Assembly: GCA_946479015.1 (NCBI GenBank)
Contig: CAMLEQ010000014.1
Span: 1-22,773 of the forward strand
Direction of reading: 5' to 3'
DNA from: an uncultured Gemmatimonadota bacterium
GTDB lineage: Bacteria > Gemmatimonadota > Gemmatimonadetes > Gemmatimonadales > Gemmatimonadaceae
DNA: 22,773 nucleotides
Shown: piece by piece, positions 21,601-22,773 of the stretch
How the letters are laid out: every line of letters starts with the position of its first letter
Position numbering within the stretch: the first letter of the stretch is position 1
Translations under genes and position numbers: made by a program
The notes under the pieces: generated by a model
Databases searched by the model: none
What the model saw: the letters and a program-made list of their open reading frames with translations, nothing else
Told to the model about the DNA's origin: nothing

Positions 21601-22773
21601 GGTCGTGCTCGATGGCGCCGATGCGCCAGGTGGCGGAGCCGAGCTGGAACACGTCGCCCACCCGCGACTCGTGCACGAACTCCTCGTCCAGCTCTCCCAG
21701 GCGCGTGCGGTCGGGGAGGTGCACCGTGTAGAGCCCGCGGTCGGGGATCGTACCGCCGGAGATCGTGGCCATGAGCCGGCTGCCGCGCGAGCCGGAGACG
21801 CGGTCGGTGATGCGGTCCCAGGTGAGGCGCGGCTCCAGCTCCGCCGCCAGCTCCGACGCGTACTTGCCGGCGAGCATCCCCAGCACCTCGTCGAACGCGG
21901 CGCGGGCGAGCCGGTGGTACGGGTAGGCGCAGCGCACGAGCCGGAGCAGCGATGCCGAGGTCCAGTCCTCCACCGACGCCATGGCCACGAGCACCTGCGC
22001 GAGCACGTCGAGCGCGTTCTGCGGCACGCGGGTGGGCTCGACGTCGCCCTCGCGCATGGCGCCGACGATGGCGGCGCTCTCCACCAGGTCGTCGCGGTGC
22101 GTGGGGACGAACACGCCGCGGCTCGCCTCGCCGAGGGAGTGCCCGGCGCGCCCCACGCGCTGGAGCGCCGCGGCCACGCGCTTCGGACTCTGGAGCTGCA
22201 CCACCAGGTCCACCGAGCCGATGTCGATCCCCAGCTCCAGCGAGCTGGTGCTGACGAGCGCCGGCAGCTCCCCGGCCTTGAGCGCGCGCTCCAGCGCGAG
22301 GCGCCGCTCGCGCGCGAGCGAGCCGTGGTACGGGCGCGCGAGCTCCTCGCCGGCGAGCGCGTTCACGCGCGCCGCGATCCGCTCCGCCTGCGCGCGGTTG
22401 TTCACGAACACGAGCGTCGTCCGCGCGCCGCGGATGTACGACAGCACCAGCTCGGCCACCGCCGGCCACACGCTCCCGCTCACGTCGGCGAGGTCGGGCA
22501 CGGGCGACACCACGGCGAGCTCCGTCCGCTTCACCAGCCCGCAGTCCACGATCGTGACCGGGCGGAACGCCGGTGGCGCGCTCTCCTCCGCGGCGGCGAC
22601 ACAGCCGCCGAGATAGCGCGCCACCTCCTCCAGCGGGCGCTGGGTGGCCGAGAGCCCGATGCGCTGCGGCGGGGTCTCGCACAGCGCCGCCAGCCGCTCC
22701 AGGGAGAGCGCGAGGTGCGCGCCGCGCTTCGTCCCCGCCACGGCGTGGATCTCGTCCACGATCACCGCGCGCA
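18605..22773 (-). CDS. lhr: Lhr-family ATP-dependent helicase (5' end outside window)
   Basis: Superfamily 2 helicase of the large Lhr class, acting on DNA and RNA-DNA hybrids in repair. At least 1388 residues are present; the N-terminal Walker A region lies beyond the window, and the total would be close to the roughly 1500 residues of full-length Lhr. Counting from 22765: motif II DEIH at 4-7, motif III SAT at 39-41, motif IV TLVFVNNRAQAERI at 117-130, motif V VSTSSLELGIDIGSVDLVV at 171-189, motif VI QRVGRAGH at 202-209. After the RecA2 domain come the Lhr winged-helix and core region (WxxxSxxEVxxR-like parts) and the long C-terminal domain, including YGWSERWIESRLGEWERSGR. A Gly/Ala-rich insert is coded at 19253-19320. 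The gene is convergent with the MerR-like gene, 43 bases apart, without an evident terminator. Confidence 0.95.
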   Translation of the reverse strand, partial: RAVIVDEIHAVAGTKRGAHLALSLERLAALCETPPQRIGLSATQRPLEEVARYLGGCVAAAEESAPPAFRPVTIVDCGLVKRTELAVVSPVPDLADVSGSVWPAVAELVLSYIRGARTTLVFVNNRAQAERIAARVNALAGEELARPYHGSLARERRLALERALKAGELPALVSTSSLELGIDIGSVDLVVQLQSPKRVAAALQRVGRAGHSLGEASRGVFVPTHRDDLVESAAIVGAMREGDVEPTRVPQNALDVLAQVLVAMASVEDWTSASLLRLVRCAYPYHRLARAAFDEVLGMLAGKYASELAAELEPRLTWDRITDRVSGSRGSRLMATISGGTIPDRGLYTVHLPDRTRLGELDEEFVHESRVGDVFQLGSATWRIGAIEHDRVIVTPAPGAPARMPFWHGEFSTRSPELSRRVGALRRELAAHPADDDAIDADLAARWACDPAAARSLRGYIAEQRAATGVVPDDETILIEQFRDELGAVRIVLHSVFGGRVNAPWGMALAQRVREALGGGDARRGVDVQVQTTDDGIMLRLPDLGAPAPVHALLGLSADEAHRRVMDEVGTTSLFGARFRMSAARALLLPRGTPRRRMPLWLQRLKALDLLEVVRRHPGFPILVETYREVLQDAFDLDSLREVLDAIAAGRIAVRTVETPHASPFAASLQFGFVMDWMYADDTPRAERRAARLSVDRALLGEVMGEDESDDDTARAMAELLAERRGTAPGRRARSADELAHLLDRAGDLGVDELRERVAEPEARRSPRDPLEELLDERRAIAIPFDGPDGVQWRVVLAESYARYAAAAGVERLATVRAGAELAERPAAEVLPAGMLAPVLEPRAARREILARYLALSGPVTVREIRARYGWSERWIESRLGEWERSGRLVRSRFRRDAGAPEWCSRKVAELARRRALAALRRQIQAVDLATFAAFLQRWQHADPRDRLDGPGGLEVVLHQLAGAPRPPEGWERDYFPARLTRYDPAWLSQLGAGGQMMWAGGGRVDAAGAIALAAVRFFARGDAALWLPAEVDAPLSERAVAVRDALARMGASFLADLQGATGLGMMAVRDALRELVAAGVVTNDTMEAMREVARMRALPPRARREEPDPARWLPSSFTPSPGRPVVQRRASAGRLPKWRRPDLPGPSAGWVGRWSLLRPGAGAAGGAGGTVGGWGTLPPEEEHAEVIARQWLERYGVVTRDWWRRERPPVSWRAIYRELRRLELRGEVRRGYFVEGLSGAQFALPDAVERLRAAREEPREGAPVVVLAASDPANPYTLPLESVPRTSLARPRGRGALLVMRGGGVLMSVEGRGRRVLLAPELPPGEVTAAARALGESLRQGAASRARARDAKIELIDGAPAVRSAHVEAFRAAGWRLEPDGLRYVMG
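19262..19292 (-). repeat. G-quadruplex motif inside the lhr coding region
   Basis: On the coding (minus) strand G-tracts of 5, 4, 7 and 7 bases (19292-19288, 19285-19282, 19276-19270, 19268-19262) are separated by short loops. They encode a Gly/Ala-rich linker (GAGAAGGAGGTVGG) in the C-terminal part of Lhr. Confidence 0.6.

Noticed and set aside
1..22773. tRNA, rRNA, insertion sequence, integrase or phage genes
   Set aside because: No cloverleaf-like sequence, ribosomal RNA segment, transposase or integrase motif or terminal inverted repeats were recognised by eye.

Overview
The window is very GC-rich (about 70% by eye) bacterial DNA from a diderm (Gram-negative-type) organism. Evidence for a diderm is a complete outer-membrane factor / periplasmic adaptor / RND pump set with lipoprotein signals. 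An unadenylylated Bacillus-type glutamine synthetase (GSI-alpha), a futalosine-pathway menaquinone enzyme (MqnD), GC-rich sensor kinases, and a full-size Lhr helicase fit Gemmatimonadota best. That phylum call is inference from gene content and style, not from a marker gene.

Layout. 1-124: homopolymer-rich flank behind glnA. 125-1495 (-): glutamine synthetase with a TTG start and a recognisable promoter at 1537-1565, behind which lies a cluster of CACGATT-type repeats. 1783-3466 (+): a zinc-ribbon membrane protein followed 37 bases later by mqnD. 3574-7877 (+): a soluble multi-GAF/PAS histidine kinase overlapping by one base an HD-GYP response regulator (predicted c-di-GMP phosphodiesterase). 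Two perfect hairpins with GCGA and TCCG tetraloops follow. 8050-13771 (+): a translationally coupled efflux operon in the order outer-membrane factor, adaptor, RND permease. 13772-13955: a mirror-like convergent 3' region with a G-quadruplex motif behind each gene and a 16-bp hairpin between them. 13956-14525 (-): WrbA-like flavodoxin ending in five histidines. 14526-14924: divergent regulatory region with a structured leader. 14925-15665 (+): a protein with an acidic N-terminal half and a histone H1/AlgP-like Lys-Ala tail, followed by a strong terminator. 15768-17890 (+): a GAF histidine-kinase-like protein that lacks the phospho-accepting histidine, then an alpha/beta hydrolase with two apparently substituted catalytic positions. 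18016-18561 (+): MerR-like regulator. 18605-22773 (-): Lhr helicase, cut by the window end.

Functional picture. The region is mostly core metabolism (nitrogen assimilation, menaquinone), signalling and drug/solute efflux, with no mobile element, phage gene, CRISPR array or RNA gene that I could recognise. I do not see a clear-cut new multi-gene defence or biosynthetic system. The most unusual items are the bipolar acidic/histone-like protein with its structured leader, the histidine-less kinase paired with a triad-degenerate hydrolase, the mirrored G-quadruplex convergent 3' ends, and the repeat cluster in front of glnA.
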